The notes under the pieces are model-generated. The model made no database searches. It was given only the letters and a program-made list of their open reading frames with translations, and was not told the origin of the DNA. Shown here piece by piece: positions 31,040 to 39,535 of a stretch of DNA of 64,000 nt; within the stretch, counting starts at the first letter, position 1; every line of letters starts with the position of its first letter. This stretch comes from Variovorax fucosicus (GTDB lineage Bacteria > Pseudomonadota > Gammaproteobacteria > Burkholderiales > Burkholderiaceae_C): NCBI RefSeq assembly GCF_030316825.1, contig NZ_JASZYU010000001.1, forward strand, positions 2,356,001-2,420,000, given 5' to 3'. A program made the position numbers and the translations under genes.

Positions 31040-32217
31040 CAGAGGCGCTCCACGATGGTCACGTTGGCCATGCCGCCGCCTTCGCACATCGTTTGCAGGC
31101 CGTAGCGCTTGCCGCGCTGGCCCAGGGCGCTGATGAGCGTGGTCATAAGCTTGGTGCCCGAGGCGCCGAGGGGATGGCCCAGCGCAATCGCACCACCGTT
31201 CACGTTGAGCTTCGCCGGGTCGGCGCCGAGTGCCTGTAGCCAGGCCAGCGGCACCGGTGCAAAAGCCTCGTTGACTTCGTAGAGGTCGATGTCGTCGATC
31301 GACATGCCTGCCTTCTTCAAGGCCCGTTGCGTGGCCGGCAGCGGCGCCTCCAGCATGATCACAGGGTCATGGCCCATCACGCTCATGTGATGGATGCGAG
31401 CCAGCGGCTTCACGCCCAGCGCCTTCAGGCCCCGCTCGTTGACCACCAGCACGCCGCTGGCGCCGTCGCAGATCTGGCTGGCCGTGGCGGCGGTGCAGCG
31501 CCCGCCTTCGGCGATGAGCTTGACGCCCGCGATGCCTTCGAGCGTGGCCTCGAAGCGGATGCCTTCGTCGACGGTATGCAGCTCACCGCTCGCGGTGCCG
31601 TCGGCCAGGCGGATCTCGATCGGCACGATCTCGTCGTTGAACAGGCCGGCACGGCTGGCCGCAATCGCGCGGCGATGGCTCTCGAAGGCGTAGCGGTCGA
31701 GCGCGTCTTTTTCGAGGCCGTAGTTCTTCGCGATCATCTCGGCGCCGGTGAACTGGCTGAACTCCACGCCGGGGTAGCGCCGCTGCATCGCCGGGCTCAT
31801 GTAGGTGCCGAGCCCGGCCTTGGCCGGCAGTGCGTTGGGCGTGAACATCGGCACCCGCGTCATGCTTTCGACGCCGGCCGCGATCACCGCGTCCATGGCG
31901 CCGCTCATGACGGCCTGGGCCGCAAAGTGCAGGGCCTGCTGCGACGAGCCGCATTGCCGGTCGATCGAGGTGCCGGGCACCGACTCGGGCAGTCCCGACG
32001 CCAGCACCGCATTGCGCGCAATGTTGGTGGCCTGTTCGCCGACCTGGCTCACGCAGCCGAGGATCACGTCCTCCACCGCCGCCGGGTCGATGCCGCTGCG
32101 CGCCATTAGCGCGTCGATCACCTGCGCCGCGAGATCGGCCGGGTGCCAGCCCGCGAGCTTGCCGCCGCGCCGTCCGCCGGCCGTGCGGGCCGTGGCGACG
32201 ATATAAGCCTCTGCCAT
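31039..32217 (-). CDS. Acetyl-CoA C-acyltransferase (thiolase)
   Basis: A 392-aa degradative-type thiolase that cleaves 3-ketoacyl-CoA with CoA. The acyl-accepting cysteine is C89 in [15 protein letters not shown], the conserved histidine region is [15 protein letters not shown] near residue 345, and the second catalytic cysteine is in [15 protein letters not shown] near the C-terminus. It is the first gene of a minus-strand operon with a PaaG-like crotonase and an acyl-CoA dehydrogenase, enough for most of a beta-oxidation turn. A 3-hydroxyacyl-CoA dehydrogenase is missing here. An AAGGACA ribosome site precedes the ATG. Confidence 0.93.
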   Translation of the reverse strand: MAEAYIVATARTAGGRRGGKLAGWHPADLAAQVIDALMARSGIDPAAVEDVILGCVSQVGEQATNIARNAVLASGLPESVPGTSIDRQCGSSQQALHFAAQAVMSGAMDAVIAAGVESMTRVPMFTPNALPAKAGLGTYMSPAMQRRYPGVEFSQFTGAEMIAKNYGLEKDALDRYAFESHRRAIAASRAGLFNDEIVPIEIRLADGTASGELHTVDEGIRFEATLEGIAGVKLIAEGGRCTAATASQICDGASGVLVVNERGLKALGVKPLARIHHMSVMGHDPVIMLEAPLPATQRALKKAGMSIDDIDLYEVNEAFAPVPLAWLQALGADPAKLNVNGGAIALGHPLGASGTKLMTTLISALGQRGKRYGLQTMCEGGGMANVTIVERL

Positions 32218-32315
32218 GTCGATGTGTCCTTGGGAAAGAAGGCATCGATGGTTGGACGCGGCCGGGGCAGGGTCAACCCGGTATCAACCCGCGTCGCACG
32301 GGTGACAGGCCGCAA

Positions 32316-32642
32316 TCACGCGGGTTGGAAGTGGCTCAGGCGCAAGTTCGGCGAGCGCTGCGGTGCGGCCTTGCGCACCGTGTGCTCGACGGTCGGCGCC
32401 ACCGAAATGCACGACGGCTCAAGGGCCGACACCAATGCGCGCCGGTGCTGCGATGTGCTGAACTGCTCGCCCACGCCCAGAACCACGTCGACCGGGTCGT
32501 TGTCGAGCGTGATCCACACCGAGCCGCGCCTGACGGTGATGCGCACGTCGGCCGCATCGTCCACTCGGTAGATGCTGCGCGCCGTCAGGCCCATCTCGAA
32601 GGCCGAGGAGACGGTGGCGCTGAGGAAGGAGGAGGAAGTCAT
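32316..32642 (-). CDS. DUF2917 domain-containing protein
   Basis: A 108-aa protein whose middle reads SIYRVDDAADVRITVRRGSV and WITLDNDPVDVVLGVGEQF, the short beta-rich domain of the DUF2917 family. No signal peptide or membrane segment is clear. Such genes are commonly found divergent from a GcvA-type LysR regulator in Burkholderiales, as here, which suggests it is that regulator's target. Its molecular role is unknown; a cupin-like fold is possible. Confidence 0.8.
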   Translation of the reverse strand: MTSSSFLSATVSSAFEMGLTARSIYRVDDAADVRITVRRGSVWITLDNDPVDVVLGVGEQFSTSQHRRALVSALEPSCISVAPTVEHTVRKAAPQRSPNLRLSHFQPA

Positions 32643-32655
32643 GATGAACCTTTCA

Positions 32656-32672
32656 CATTCGTGATGAGAATG
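32656..32672. promoter_or_regulatory. Candidate LysR-type operator between the DUF2917 and LysR genes
   Basis: CATTC and GAATG form perfect 5-bp arms around 7 bases, matching the T-N11-A form of LysR-family sites, in the 81-base gap between the divergent genes and 13 bases upstream of the DUF2917 start. The surroundings are AT-rich. Binding is inferred from form and position only. Confidence 0.4.
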
Positions 32673-32723
32673 AATATAGTGATGGAGTCTTCCATTTGCA
32701 CACGTTGATTCGGAACTCGTTGC

Positions 32724-33662
32724 ATGCACCCTGAGAATGCGAAATCCTTGGCCGCGTTGCCGCCGCTGGAGCTGTTGCGCAGCTTTGAAGCGGCCGCGCG
32801 CACGCTCAGCTTCACCCAGGCGGCGGCCGAGCTGTTCCTGACGCAGTCGGCCGTCAGCCGCCAGATCCAGCAGCTCGAGGCGGCCATCGGCGTGCCGCTG
32901 TTCGAGCGCCGGCATCGGGCACTGGCGCTCACCGAAGCCGGCGCAGTGCTGCAACGCGCGGTGGTCGACAGCCTCGAGCGTCTGCGCGACGCCACCGCTC
33001 ACGTGCGCGCCGCGCCCGCCCTGCGCCAGGTCGCGATCACCAGCACGCCGGGCTTCGCCTCGTTCTGGCTGATCCCGCGGCTGGCGCACTTCACCGCGGC
33101 GCATCCGGAAGTTGACGTGCGCGTGTCCGCTACCCTCGACGTGCTGGACCTCGAGCGCAACCGGCTCGACCTGGCGGTGCGCTTCGTGCCCACCAACCGC
33201 GGCATCGGCGACGCGCTGTTCGAGGAGTCGGTGGTGCCCCTGTGCGCGCCGCAACTGGTCGAGGGCGGTGCGCACCCGCTGCGCGAGCCGGCCGACCTGG
33301 TGCACCACACGCTGCTGACCATCGACCTGCCGCAGGGCCAGGCGCTCGATCTGGATTGGGAGCCGTGGCTCACCATCATGGGCATGCCGGAACTGCGCAT
33401 GAAGAACGCGGTGCGCTACACGCTCTACACCGACGCCGTGAACGCCGCGCTGGCCGGCCAGGGCGTGGTGATCGGGCGGCTGCCGTTGCTGCAGGAGTTC
33501 CTGCAGCAGGGCCGACTGGTCGCGCCCTTCGGGCAGAGCGCCAGCACGCGCCGCGGCTACTACATCGAGACCGCGCGCCGGGCCACGCAGAACGCCGATG
33601 CGCAGGACTTCGTGCGCTGGCTGCGCGCCGAGGCCGATGCGGCGCTGCGCGCAGCCACATGA
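32724..33662 (+). CDS. LysR-family regulator, GcvA type
   Basis: A 312-aa transcription regulator. The winged helix-turn-helix spans about residues 12-72 (LLRSFEAAARTLSFTQAAAE, then LTQSAVSRQIQQLEAAIG), and the rest is a periplasmic-binding-protein-like effector domain with RQVAITSTPGFASFWLIPRL. The form matches the GcvA subgroup. It is divergent from the DUF2917 gene, with a palindrome in the gap, and its stop overlaps the ATG of the MATE exporter, so the exporter is likely co-expressed and may be linked to the same signal. The effector is unknown. Confidence 0.9.
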   Translation: MHPENAKSLAALPPLELLRSFEAAARTLSFTQAAAELFLTQSAVSRQIQQLEAAIGVPLFERRHRALALTEAGAVLQRAVVDSLERLRDATAHVRAAPALRQVAITSTPGFASFWLIPRLAHFTAAHPEVDVRVSATLDVLDLERNRLDLAVRFVPTNRGIGDALFEESVVPLCAPQLVEGGAHPLREPADLVHHTLLTIDLPQGQALDLDWEPWLTIMGMPELRMKNAVRYTLYTDAVNAALAGQGVVIGRLPLLQEFLQQGRLVAPFGQSASTRRGYYIETARRATQNADAQDFVRWLRAEADAALRAAT

Positions 33663-35080
33663 GCCATTCGACCCACCCCGCCCCTGAGGTCCCCGTGCCG
33701 CGTTTTGTCACGGGTTCGCTGTTGCGCCATGTGTTCGTGATGGCGAGCACTGCCGCCATCGGGCTGGTTGCGGTGTTCGCGGTCGATCTGATCAACCTGT
33801 TCTACATCTCGCGGCTCGGCGAGAAGGAAATCGCTGCGGCGATCGGTTTTGCCGGCGTGGTCGGCTTCTTCCACACCTCGATCTCGATCGGGCTGACCAT
33901 CGGCATCACGGCCGCGGTGTCGCGCGCCATCGGTGCCGGGCGCCGCGCCGACGCACAGCGGCTCGCCACGTCGAGCCTGGTGCTGATGGTGGCGATCACC
34001 GCGCTGATCGGCAGCGGCAGCGCACTCTTCCTGCACCCCATGCTGCGCGCACTCGGCGCCACCGGCGAAACCGAGCGGCTGGCGGCGCGCTATCTCGCGG
34101 TCACCGTGCATGCATTGCCGCTGCTGGGCATCGGCATGGCTTGCTCGGCGCTGCTGCGCTCGGTCGGCGATGCGGGCCGTGCGATGACTGTGACGCTGGG
34201 CGCCGCCGTGGTCACGGCGGTGCTCGACCCGATCCTGATCTTCGGCTTCGGCATGGGACTCGACGGTGCGGCCGTCGCCTCGGTGCTGTCGCGCTGCACG
34301 CTCGCCGCAGTCGGCCTGCGCGCCGTGATGGCCAGGCACCAGCTGCTGGGGCGCTTCGAGCGCGCGGCGCTCGGCGCCGATGCGCGCCGGCTCGCGAGCG
34401 TGGCCGCACCGGCCGTGCTGAGCAACCTCGCCACGCCGGTCGGCGTCGCCTTCGTCACGCATTCGGTCGCGCAGTTCGGCGCATCGGCCGTGGCGGGCCA
34501 GGCGACCATCGACCGCCTGACGCCGGTGGCCTTCGGCCTGGTCTACGCGCTGAGCGGTGCGGTCGGGCCGATCCTGGCGCAGAACCTCGGCGCGCGCCAC
34601 TACGGCCGCGTGCGCGACGGGCTGCGCGAGAGCCTGCGCTTCATGGTGATCGCAGTCGGTGCGGCCTGGCTGCTGCTGGCGCTCGGGCAGGGCCTGATCG
34701 TGCGCGCCTTCTCGGCCGATGGGCTGGCGGCGGAGCTGATCCACGCGTTCTGCTCCTGGGTGGCCGCAGGTTTCTTTTTCACCGGCGCGCTGTTCGTGGC
34801 CAACGCCGCCTTCAACAACCTGGGCCGGCCGCTGCTGTCGACCGGTTTCAACTGGGCTCGCGCCACGCTGGGCACGATTCCTTTTGCCTGGTGGGGCTCG
34901 CACTACGGGCCGGTGGGTGTGCTGGCCGGCGCGGCCGTGGGCACGGCGATCTTCGGCACGCTCGCGATGGTCATGGCGTTCCGGCTCACTGCGCGGCTTG
35001 TTGCCGATGCATCGGCACTGCCGGATGCCGTGGTGGCGGTGCTGGTGCCGCCTGCGACCGCCGACAACGCGCCGCGCTGA
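33659..35080 (+). CDS. MATE family multidrug efflux transporter
   Basis: A 473-aa inner-membrane protein with about 12 hydrophobic segments in two halves, of the MATE/NorM family of cation-coupled exporters. Segments such as VFAVDLINLFYISRLGEKEI near residue 38 and TPVGVAFVTHSVAQFGASAV near residue 260 are typical of helices 1-2 and 7-8. The ATG at 33659 overlaps the LysR stop by four bases (ATGA), so expression probably depends on that regulator's transcript. The substrate is unknown. Confidence 0.9.
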   Translation: MSHSTHPAPEVPVPRFVTGSLLRHVFVMASTAAIGLVAVFAVDLINLFYISRLGEKEIAAAIGFAGVVGFFHTSISIGLTIGITAAVSRAIGAGRRADAQRLATSSLVLMVAITALIGSGSALFLHPMLRALGATGETERLAARYLAVTVHALPLLGIGMACSALLRSVGDAGRAMTVTLGAAVVTAVLDPILIFGFGMGLDGAAVASVLSRCTLAAVGLRAVMARHQLLGRFERAALGADARRLASVAAPAVLSNLATPVGVAFVTHSVAQFGASAVAGQATIDRLTPVAFGLVYALSGAVGPILAQNLGARHYGRVRDGLRESLRFMVIAVGAAWLLLALGQGLIVRAFSADGLAAELIHAFCSWVAAGFFFTGALFVANAAFNNLGRPLLSTGFNWARATLGTIPFAWWGSHYGPVGVLAGAAVGTAIFGTLAMVMAFRLTARLVADASALPDAVVAVLVPPATADNAPR

Positions 35081-35126
35081 GCGTCGTTGCACTGTCGCCT
35101 TGCTGCGACACGTCGATGCACTCCGC

Positions 35127-35155
35127 TTGCGCGCAGCGCGCCGGATTTGCACAAT
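35127..35155 (+). promoter_or_regulatory. Sigma-70-type promoter of the 35-kb leader
   Basis: TTGCGC at 35127-35132 and CACAAT at 35150-35155 are separated by 17 bases, the ideal spacing, giving a start near 35162. It lies after the MATE gene in a 282-base stretch without a conventional gene and would produce a leader of about 200 bases before the first long ORF. It is among the best promoter matches I can see in the window. Confidence 0.6.
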
Positions 35156-35234
35156 CCGCGCTCGTTTTCAGAACTGCAACCCCGCAGCCGGTGACCAGAA
35201 ACCTCCCAGCCGCAGCAAGGTCTACTTTCCTTTC

Positions 35235-35258
35235 ATGAATCGCTTGTTCGCTCTCTGA
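35235..35258 (+). CDS. Possible seven-codon leader ORF
   Basis: An ATG-initiated ORF encodes the heptapeptide MNRLFAL before a TGA, about 73 bases after the predicted transcript start and just upstream of a hairpin and an intrinsic terminator. The only ribosome-site-like sequence is an AAGG 14 bases before the ATG, which is weak. Its position is what a translated leader peptide of an attenuator would have; it may also be chance. Conservation in relatives is the deciding test. Confidence 0.3.
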   Translation: MNRLFAL

Positions 35259-35276
35259 TCCGCACACCACCGCCCC

Positions 35277-35301
35277 GGCTGGATGTGCATTGCATCCAGC
35301 C
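35277..35301 (+). other. Perfect leader hairpin before the attenuator
   Basis: GGCTGGATG and CATCCAGCC form a perfect 9-bp stem around a 7-base loop, 18 bases after the seven-codon ORF. CCCCGGC at 35273-35279 partly overlaps this stem and is identical to the left arm of the following terminator, so it could pair instead with the terminator's right arm. That gives mutually exclusive folds. Confidence 0.55.
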
Positions 35302-35314
35302 GCGGCCGGCAAGG

Positions 35315-35351
35315 CCCCGGCGCATTCACGTTCGCCGGGGTTTTTGTTTTT
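35315..35351 (+). terminator. Intrinsic terminator / attenuator inside the leader
   Basis: CCCCGGCG (35315-35322) and CGCCGGGG (35333-35340) form an 8-bp GC stem with a 10-base loop, followed directly by TTTTTGTTTTT. This is a textbook intrinsic terminator. It ends 11 bases before the ATG of the next gene, with that gene's GGAG ribosome site right after the U-tract, so it either ends a ~190-base small RNA or controls entry into the operon. Confidence 0.8.
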
Positions 35352-35362
35352 GGAGTGTGCAC

Positions 35363-35578
35363 ATGAGTGCTCAACGCAAGGCGCGTGACGACGACAAACG
35401 TCTCGCCCGTTTCTATTTTTCGCTACCGGTGGTCAAGCCGCGCAACCCGGTCGTTGCGGCCATGGCGCAGCGCGCCTCCAGCCAGGGCGCGGGCCGTCAC
35501 CTGCGCAGCCACCGGGCCGAACGCCGCGCGCAAAAGGTCGCGCTGCAACGGCTCGTGCAGGAGGCCCGCGATGCGTGA
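35363..35578 (+). CDS. Small basic protein of unknown function (71 aa)
   Basis: A 71-aa protein rich in Arg, Lys and Ala, beginning MSAQRKARDDDKRLARFYFS and continuing with LPVVKPRNPVVAAMAQRAS; the second half is almost entirely basic and helical. There is no signal peptide or membrane segment, and nucleic-acid or ribosome binding would fit the composition. A GGAG site lies 7 bases before the ATG. It overlaps the next gene by eight bases and sits directly behind a terminator-like hairpin. I do not recognise a named family with a known role. Confidence 0.7.
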   Translation: MSAQRKARDDDKRLARFYFSLPVVKPRNPVVAAMAQRASSQGAGRHLRSHRAERRAQKVALQRLVQEARDA

Positions 35579-36326
35579 AGACATGTACAAGGTGATCGTC
35601 GAGCGGCCGCGCCGCGGCGGCGGCGTGCAGGGCGACGGGCGCCAGTGGCGCAACAGCCGGGATCGCGGTTCGCACCTCGGCATGACGCAGGGCTATCGCT
35701 TCGGCAAGGGTCTCAACGAAAACCTCGCGCCGCTCAGGCGCTGGCTGCACCAGCAGGTGCATCGGCCATGGGACAAGGTGTACGCCGAACTCTGTGCCGG
35801 CATCGACCGCCGCAACACGGTGCAGGCGCACATCTACCAGCACGTCGACGACTTCGTCGACCGCACGGCGACGTGGGTGGATGGCCAGGTCATGGTGCGC
35901 GAATGGTGGCGCGGCACGCGGCGTGTGCCGCTGCACGAGGCTTCGTACGTGGAGCTGTTCGTGCACCCGCTCACCGGCATCCTGCTGCCCAACCGGCGGC
36001 AGCCCGAGGCGCGCAAGGCATGGCGCGGGCGGCGCAACCCGGCGCCCGCGCCGCGTCGCATTGCGATCGACGACTGGACGCAGTGGCACCAGATCGATGG
36101 GGGCTGGTTCGAACTCGGGCTGGACCTGCTGCCGCCCGCCAGCGACCGGTCGCCGCAACGATGGGATGCAATGCGCGAATGCTGGCTCACGCGCGGCAGC
36201 GCGACCCCGCAGGGCGCGCCTGGCGGCGTGGCGCTGTTCGGGCGTGCCAACGTCTACGCAGCCAGCAAGCGTCCGCTAGGCCGCGCAGAGATTCGGCGGC
36301 GCTTTCCGAACGGGATGCCGGCATAG
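35571..36326 (+). CDS. Conserved-looking basic protein of unknown function (251 aa)
   Basis: A 251-aa soluble protein beginning MREDMYKVIVERPRRGGGVQ. Its core reads GLNENLAPLRRWLHQQVHRP followed by WDKVYAELCAGI and HIYQHVDDFVDRTATWVDGQ, then ELFVHPLTGILLPN and a C-terminal WFELGLDLL segment. I recall similar hypothetical proteins in diverse bacteria but know of no function, and I see no catalytic motif. The basic N-terminus suggests contact with RNA or DNA, which is only an inference. Its ATG, preceded by GAGG, lies inside the end of the 71-aa gene, so the two are translationally coupled. Confidence 0.72.
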   Translation: MREDMYKVIVERPRRGGGVQGDGRQWRNSRDRGSHLGMTQGYRFGKGLNENLAPLRRWLHQQVHRPWDKVYAELCAGIDRRNTVQAHIYQHVDDFVDRTATWVDGQVMVREWWRGTRRVPLHEASYVELFVHPLTGILLPNRRQPEARKAWRGRRNPAPAPRRIAIDDWTQWHQIDGGWFELGLDLLPPASDRSPQRWDAMRECWLTRGSATPQGAPGGVALFGRANVYAASKRPLGRAEIRRRFPNGMPA

Positions 36327-36366
36327 CCGGGACGTTCGGCGGCAGGCATCCGGTGCTGCCCGGCTA
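36324..36366. other. Stop-overlapping inverted repeat between convergent genes
   Basis: TAGCCGGG at 36324-36331, which includes the stop of the 251-aa gene, and CCCGGCTA at 36359-36366 are perfect 8-bp arms with a 27-base loop. It lies between that gene and the convergent malate synthase gene. No poly-T follows on either strand, so a bidirectional terminator is possible but unproven. Confidence 0.4.
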
Positions 36367-36377
36367 ACGGCCGTCGC

Positions 36378-38552
36378 TCAGGCGCTGCCCTTCACCTTCA
36401 ACCGCCACGCGTGCAGCAGCGGCTCGGTGTAGCCGCTGGGCTGCTCGACGCCCTTGAACACCAGATCCTGCGCGGCCATGTAGGCGGCCGAGGTCTTGAA
36501 GTGGCCGGCCATCGGCTGGTAAAGCGGGTCGCCCGCGTTCTGGCCGTCGACCACGGCGGCCATGCGCTCGAAGGTCGCGTCGACCTGCGCCTTGGTCACC
36601 ACGCCGTGCAGCAGCCAGTTGGTGATGTGCTGGCTGGAGATGCGCAGCGTCGCGCGGTCTTCCATCAGGCCGACGTTGTGGATGTCCGGCACCTTGGAGC
36701 AGCCCACGCCCTGGTCGATCCAGCGCACCACGTAGCCGAGGATGCCCTGCACGTTGTTGTCCAGCTCCTGCTGCTTCTCGGCGTCCGTCCAGTCGGTGGT
36801 CGGCGACACAGGCACCTGCAGCAGCGCATTGAGGATGTTGTCGCGTTCGCCGTCGGCGTCGGTCTTTTCCAGTTCCTTCTGCACATCCGCCACGCTGACC
36901 TGGTGGTAGTGCAACGCGTGCAGCGTCGCGGCGGTGGGCGAGGGCACCCAGGCGGTGTTGGCGCCGGCCTTGGGGTGCCCGATCTTGATCTTCAGCATGT
37001 CGGCCATCAGGTCGGGCATGGCCCACATGCCCTTGCCGATCTGCGCCTTGCCGCGCAGGCCGCAGCCGAGGCCGACGAGCACGTTGTTCTTCTCGTAGGC
37101 GGCGATCCAGGCGCTGGTCTTCATGTCGCCCTTGCGGATCATCGGGCCGCCCTGCATGGCGGTGTGCATCTCGTCGCCGGTGCGGTCCAGGAAGCCGGTG
37201 TTGATGAAAGCCACCCGCGCGGCCGCTTCGGCGATGCAGGCCTTGAGGTTGACGCTGGTGCGGCGCTCTTCGTCCATGATGCCGAGCTTCACGGTGTTGG
37301 CCGGCAGGCCGAGCAACTGCTCGACGCGGCCGAACAGCTCCGAGGCGAACGCGACTTCGGCCGGGCCGTGCATCTTCGGCTTGACGATGTAGATGCTGCC
37401 GGTGCGCGAGTTGCCCTTGCGCTTCAGGTCGATGGTGGCGATGGTGGTCGTGACCACGGCGTCGAGGATGCCTTCCGGGATCTCCTTGGCCGCGCCATAC
37501 AGGATGGCCGGGTTGGTCATCAGGTGCCCCACATTGCGCAGGAACATCAGCGAGCGGCCGTGCAGCTTGAGCGGCTTGCCATCGGCGCCGGTGTATTCGC
37601 GGTCGGCATTGAGGCCGCGCGTGAAGGTCTTGCCGCCCTTGGCGACTTCTTCGGTCAGCGTGCCCTGCATGATGCCGAGCCAGTTGCTGTATGCCACCAC
37701 CTTGTCGGCCGCGTCGACCACGGCCACCGAGTCTTCGAGGTCGAGGATGGTCGACAGCGCAGCTTCCATTACCACGTCGCTCACGCCGGCCGCGTCGGTC
37801 TTGCCGATGGCGGTGCTGCGATCGATCTGGATGTCGAGGTGGATGCCGTTGTGCCTGAGCAGCACCGACGACGGCGCTGCCGCGTCGCCCTGGTGGCCGG
37901 CGAACTGCGAAGGGTTGGCCAGTGTCGTGCTGCTGCTCTGCAGCGCGATGTGCAACTGGCCGTCTTTCACGCTGTAGCCGGTTGCCATCTTGTGCGAGCC
38001 GTTGGCCAGCGGTGCGGCCTGGTCCAGCACGTCGCGCGCGAACGCGATGACCTTGGCGCCGCGCACCGGGTTGTAGCCCTTGCCCTTGTCGGCGCCATCG
38101 GTTTCGGCAATGGCATCGGTGCCATAGAGCGCGTCGTACAGCGAGCCCCAGCGTGCGTTGGCCGCGTTGAGCGCGTAGCGCGCGTTCAGGATCGGCACCA
38201 CCAGCTGCGGGCCGGCCTGCTGCGCAAGCTCTGCGTCGACGTTGGTGGTCGTGGCCTGGGTGCCCTTGGGTTGCGGCAGCAGATAGCCGATTTTTTCGAG
38301 GAACGCGCGGTACGCCGGCATGTCGGCGATCGGGCCGGGGTTGGCCTTGTGCCAGGCATCCATTTCGGTTTGCAGGCGATCGCGCTCGGCCAGCAGCGCG
38401 ATGTTCTTCGGCGCGAGCTCGGTCACGATCGCGTCGAAGCCTTTCCAGAAGGTCGCGCTGTCCACGCCGGTGGCGGGCAGCACTTGCCGTTCGATGAATT
38501 GGTGGAGTTCGGTCGCGACCTGGAGGCCGTGGACAGTGGTGCGGTCGGTCAT
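36378..38552 (-). CDS. glcB: Malate synthase G
   Basis: A 724-aa monomeric malate synthase condensing glyoxylate with acetyl-CoA, serving the glyoxylate shunt or glycolate use. The signature [20 protein letters not shown] near residue 330 and [17 protein letters not shown] C-terminal segments are typical of isoform G, and the length matches the family. AGAGG precedes the ATG at a good distance. Upstream, TTGAGG (38635-38640) and TATCCA (38611-38616) at 18-base spacing are a weak promoter candidate in an AT-rich gap. Isocitrate lyase is not in the window. The IclR gene lies just upstream on the same strand. Confidence 0.95.
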   Translation of the reverse strand: MTDRTTVHGLQVATELHQFIERQVLPATGVDSATFWKGFDAIVTELAPKNIALLAERDRLQTEMDAWHKANPGPIADMPAYRAFLEKIGYLLPQPKGTQATTTNVDAELAQQAGPQLVVPILNARYALNAANARWGSLYDALYGTDAIAETDGADKGKGYNPVRGAKVIAFARDVLDQAAPLANGSHKMATGYSVKDGQLHIALQSSSTTLANPSQFAGHQGDAAAPSSVLLRHNGIHLDIQIDRSTAIGKTDAAGVSDVVMEAALSTILDLEDSVAVVDAADKVVAYSNWLGIMQGTLTEEVAKGGKTFTRGLNADREYTGADGKPLKLHGRSLMFLRNVGHLMTNPAILYGAAKEIPEGILDAVVTTTIATIDLKRKGNSRTGSIYIVKPKMHGPAEVAFASELFGRVEQLLGLPANTVKLGIMDEERRTSVNLKACIAEAAARVAFINTGFLDRTGDEMHTAMQGGPMIRKGDMKTSAWIAAYEKNNVLVGLGCGLRGKAQIGKGMWAMPDLMADMLKIKIGHPKAGANTAWVPSPTAATLHALHYHQVSVADVQKELEKTDADGERDNILNALLQVPVSPTTDWTDAEKQQELDNNVQGILGYVVRWIDQGVGCSKVPDIHNVGLMEDRATLRISSQHITNWLLHGVVTKAQVDATFERMAAVVDGQNAGDPLYQPMAGHFKTSAAYMAAQDLVFKGVEQPSGYTEPLLHAWRLKVKGSA

Positions 38553-38680
38553 TGGAAACCTCTGGAATGGAAAAAAGATGGGGGCTGCAAAGCCCATGCC
38601 CTTACTTTATTGGATACCGGGACAAAGATTAATCCCTCAAAAATGCCGTTATTCGTGACATGAATGCATGTAATAAGCCG

Positions 38681-39418
38681 TCAGGCGCGGCCACTGAGCT
38701 GCTTTGCGGCAGCCAGCACCGGCGCGATGCAGGCCTTGTTGTAGCGGTGGGCAGGCATGGTGAGGGTGACTGCCGCAGTGAGCGCACCGCGTGCGTCGCG
38801 CACCGGCGCCGAGATGCCGGCCACGTCGGCCAGGCGGTCGCCGATCTCGCTGTAGTAGCCGTCCCGGCGGATCTTGGCGTAGAGCGCCTTGTCCTTGCCG
38901 GCGGGTGCCGGCGCGTCGGGGTCGAACACGGTCAGCACGCGCCCGCCGGTGCCGCGCGCAAGCGGCAGCACGTCGCCGGCCTTGATGTGGTCGCGAATCG
39001 GATGCGGCGAGTCGACGCGGTACAGGCACACCCGCACCGCCTCCGTACCGTGGCCCTGCTTCACGTGGTACGCCGCGCTCTCGCCGGTGGCGGCGACCAG
39101 TTCGCGCAGCACCGGTGGCACGATCTGGTCGAGCGAGAACGCGGCGGTGTAGAGGCTGTGCAGCCGGGCGATCTCCGGGCCCAGGCCGTAGCGGCCGTCG
39201 TCGAGCCGGCGGACCAGCGCGGCGTGCTCCAGCGACGCCAGCAGCCGCAGCACGGTGCTCTTGTAGAGCTGGGTGCGCGCCGCGAAGTCGGCCAGCGACA
39301 GCGCCTCGTCGCCGGGCTGGAATGCCGCCAGCAGGCTCAGCGCGCGATCCACCGCCGCGGCCCCGCCAGGTGCGGCATTGAGATCCGACACGGATTCGGT
39401 CTGGGCTTTGCGGGGCAT
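38681..39418 (-). CDS. IclR-family transcription regulator
   Basis: A 245-aa regulator with an N-terminal winged helix of about residues 22-80 (ALSLLAAFQPGDEALSLADF, then RTQLYKSTVLRLLASLEHA) and a C-terminal effector-binding domain with RDARGALTAAVTLTMPAHRY. It is divergent from the HMG-CoA-lyase-type gene, with two palindromes in the 117-base gap, so it most likely controls that operon and itself. Control of the neighbouring malate synthase gene is also conceivable, since IclR proteins regulate glyoxylate genes elsewhere. Confidence 0.9.
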   Translation of the reverse strand: MPRKAQTESVSDLNAAPGGAAAVDRALSLLAAFQPGDEALSLADFAARTQLYKSTVLRLLASLEHAALVRRLDDGRYGLGPEIARLHSLYTAAFSLDQIVPPVLRELVAATGESAAYHVKQGHGTEAVRVCLYRVDSPHPIRDHIKAGDVLPLARGTGGRVLTVFDPDAPAPAGKDKALYAKIRRDGYYSEIGDRLADVAGISAPVRDARGALTAAVTLTMPAHRYNKACIAPVLAAAKQLSGRA

Positions 39419-39454
39419 GGCGTCTCCTTGACAGTGCGGCGGTTTGCCGGTTTA

Positions 39455-39492
39455 ATTCTATTAAACAGAATCTAGTTCTATCTAATAGAACT
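39455..39492. promoter_or_regulatory. Two palindromic operator candidates for the IclR regulator
   Basis: In the divergent gap, AGTTCTA and TAGAACT form perfect 7-bp arms around a 5-base centre (39474-39492), and just before it ATTCT and AGAAT form 5-bp arms around 7 bases (39455-39471). The two share the TTCTA/TAGAA core, so they look like tandem sites for one protein. The region is AT-rich and also fits divergent promoters. Confidence 0.55.
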
Positions 39493-39535
39493 GTCAAGTC
39501 AGCAGTGTCAAGCCAATCCGGCAGGAGACAAATTC

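Noticed and set aside
35162..35351. The leader RNA as 6S RNA or another known ncRNA.
   Set aside because: The size and terminator fit, but I cannot see the long open-bubble stem expected of 6S RNA, and the location directly before coupled genes suits a leader better. I keep it as an unassigned leader.
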